From the NCBI RefSeq assembly GCF_016918505.1, contig NZ_JAFFPZ010000008.1, positions 91,877 to 155,876 of the forward strand: a stretch of 64,000 nucleotides of DNA. Reading direction: 5' to 3'. Positions 63,198-64,000 of this stretch are shown piece by piece (the stretch's first letter is position 1; every line of letters begins with the position of its first letter). The notes under the pieces were generated by a model, which saw only the letters and a list, made by a program, of their open reading frames with translations, was not told where the DNA came from and did not search any database. This DNA is from Desulforhopalus vacuolatus. GTDB taxonomy: Bacteria; Desulfobacterota; Desulfobulbia; Desulfobulbales; Desulfocapsaceae. A program made the translations under genes and the position numbers.

Positions 63198-63404
63198 ATG
63201 ACAGTATATTCGATTCTAGTCTGGATTATCGTTGCAATCGCCGCGATCTATATGCTTATCCGTCTTTACAGGACATTTTCCGGCAAAGGTGGCTGTGGTA
63301 ACAGGGGAAAACAAAAAGATATCCGGACGTCGGCAACTACCGGCAAGAAACTGAAAACGCCCTTTCCCATGGCCTCGCCAAGAACAAAAAATGAAAAGAA
63401 ATGA
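63198..63404 (+). CDS. FeoB-associated Cys-rich membrane protein
   Basis: 68 aa. One N-terminal membrane helix (ILVWIIVAIAAIYMLIRLY, about 6-24) is followed by FSGKGGCGNRGK and a basic tail. This is the typical small partner found next to feoB in many anaerobes; here only one of the usual several Cys is left. GAGGAGAAAAAG precedes the ATG. Its separation from feoB by a repeat element is unusual. Confidence 0.88.
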   Translation: MTVYSILVWIIVAIAAIYMLIRLYRTFSGKGGCGNRGKQKDIRTSATTGKKLKTPFPMASPRTKNEKK

Positions 63405-63497
63405 AGGGCAAAAATGAAGGGCAAGAGTGTATGGAGCTCTTCTCCTGCAACCTCAGCGGGTAATTTTTCCCGCTGACACATCAGACATCCCACATAA

Positions 63498-63537
63498 TAA
63501 AAAAAGCCACCTTCCGAAAGAAGGCGGCTTTTTTTAT
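63498..63537 (+). terminator. Rho-independent terminator of the feo locus
   Basis: AAAAAAGCCACCTTC pairs with GAAGGCGGCTTTTTT (one mismatch) over CGAAA and continues in a seven-T run. An A-run on the left makes it usable from both strands. Confidence 0.88.
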
Positions 63538-63726
63538 TATCTTCCCGGTATAGACTTCGCTTTCGTACAGTCTGCACTGCTTCAGGGCTTTGTCTTGTGC
63601 CCTTCTCAGCAAATTTTCGTCTGGCGATTGCTGAGACATAAGCATCGCAGGGATCATATTCCCCTTCGGTAGAAATACATCACCATCGGTGAAAAATCAG
63701 CACAGCAGTGATTCCAGCAATGCTGT

Positions 63727-63754
63727 TGTAGAGACAAGGCATGCCTTGTCTACA
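63727..63754. repeat. GTAGAGACAAGGC palindrome, third copy
   Basis: GACAAGGCA and TGCCTTGTC form a perfect core, extended to TGTAGAGACAAGGC with GCCTTGTCTACA. Related to those at 15189 and 52628. Confidence 0.7.
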
Positions 63755-63767
63755 CGGTGACGATAAA

Positions 63768-63785
63768 GGTAACGGTAACGGTAAC
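63768..63785. repeat. Tandem hexamer (GGTAAC)x3
   Basis: Three exact units of GGTAAC followed by GGTGCAACCGTAACC, which mirrors the last units. Too short to infer a role. Confidence 0.8.
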
Positions 63786-64000
63786 GGTGCAACCGTAACC
63801 GAATCCGGGAACACCGATAACCCATGAAATAATACACGCCACGTTGTCACCACGTGGTAATGACGGTAGAATTCAGTGGTGTCCGGTTAGAAAATTGCAT
63901 GTTTCTTTTTTAACCGTTTTCGTGGTCGTGGACTGCATTTTCGTTTGTGTATTTGCATAGCTGCTGCCTGTTCTGCTGCCTGCTGTCTTGCTTCATTACG

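Larger units (their letters stand above)
63538..64000. other. Gene-free window edge with short repeats
   Basis: No gene is seen. It contains the palindrome at 63727-63754, the GGTAAC tandem at 63768-63785 and, near 63840-63860, the imperfect palindrome CCACGTTGTCACCACGTGG. Confidence 0.5.

Overview
The window reads as chromosomal DNA of a Gram-negative, anaerobic bacterium, most likely a member of the Desulfobacterota (Desulfobulbales-like). This is inference from the mix of genes: selenocysteine factor SelB, an Mrp/Nbp35 scaffold ATPase, a FeoA-FeoB fusion with its small Cys-rich partner, a CoA-disulfide reductase/rhodanese fusion, a class III fructose bisphosphatase, topoisomerase IV subunits of the type also seen in Bacteroidetes, and meso-DAP murein recycling (Mpl, LdcA). 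No rRNA is present to confirm it. One tRNA gene (His, GTG) is seen, and no CRISPR array or complete transposase gene.

Layout. 0.5-3.4 kb (minus): a class III FBPase followed by a GlpX-like protein whose catalytic motifs are lost. 3.6-6.0 kb (plus): a SIMPL-domain exported protein and an EHD-like dynamin-family GTPase. 6.1-8.7 kb: a small-gene region with repeats. 8.8-10.6 kb (minus): coaX-ldcA. 10.7-15.2 kb (plus): a small zinc protein, then parE and parC. 15.3-19.8 kb (minus): purB-DUF4911-miaB-dihydrolipoamide-dehydrogenase-like. 20.2-23.2 kb (minus): a comEA-like gene, miaA, recJ. 23.4-29.4 kb (plus): trmL, serC, rlmN, a small protein, mpl, tilS. 29.4-29.9 kb: a yefM-yoeB toxin-antitoxin pair. 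30.3-33.9 kb (minus): mrp, an MBL hydrolase, selB. 34.4-40.5 kb (plus): ftsY, a DjlA-like co-chaperone, an aminotransferase, a prephenate dehydratase-ACT-prephenate dehydrogenase fusion, a zinc-ribbon protein. 40.9-42.5 kb: tRNA-His, an alpha/beta-hydrolase-fold protein, dCMP deaminase. 42.5-45.2 kb (minus): a trmN6-like gene, comM, a hypothetical. 45.3-48.1 kb (plus): queD, a UDP-sugar dehydrogenase, a molybdopterin-binding protein. 48.4-64 kb is more accessory: ferritin-like protein, lipocalin, pseudouridine synthase, CoA-disulfide reductase-rhodanese, two radical SAM proteins, a DUF202 protein with a heptad-repeat lead-in, a UV-repair-like pair (TIGR01777 plus an endonuclease V-like/DUF1722 fusion), and the feo locus.

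Functionally, tRNA and rRNA modification is heavily represented (MiaA, MiaB, TrmL, TilS, TrmN6-like, QueD, RlmN, RluA-family). MiaA and MiaB act in series on A37, and TrmL is known to prefer A37-modified tRNALeu.

The most unusual content is in the spacers and in a few divergent proteins. (1) A family of small elements with ends like GGGTACCTTGAAACAGCC recurs at least seven times and tends to start exactly at stop codons. (2) A ~550-bp noncoding element occurs as two near-identical direct copies bracketing a radical SAM gene and the DUF202 gene, with two shortened derivatives elsewhere. (3) Divergent or fused proteins: a catalytically degraded GlpX, a bacterial EHD-like GTPase, a PheA-ACT-TyrA fusion and an endonuclease V-like/DUF1722 fusion. 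All homology calls come from reading the sequence by eye; no database search was run.
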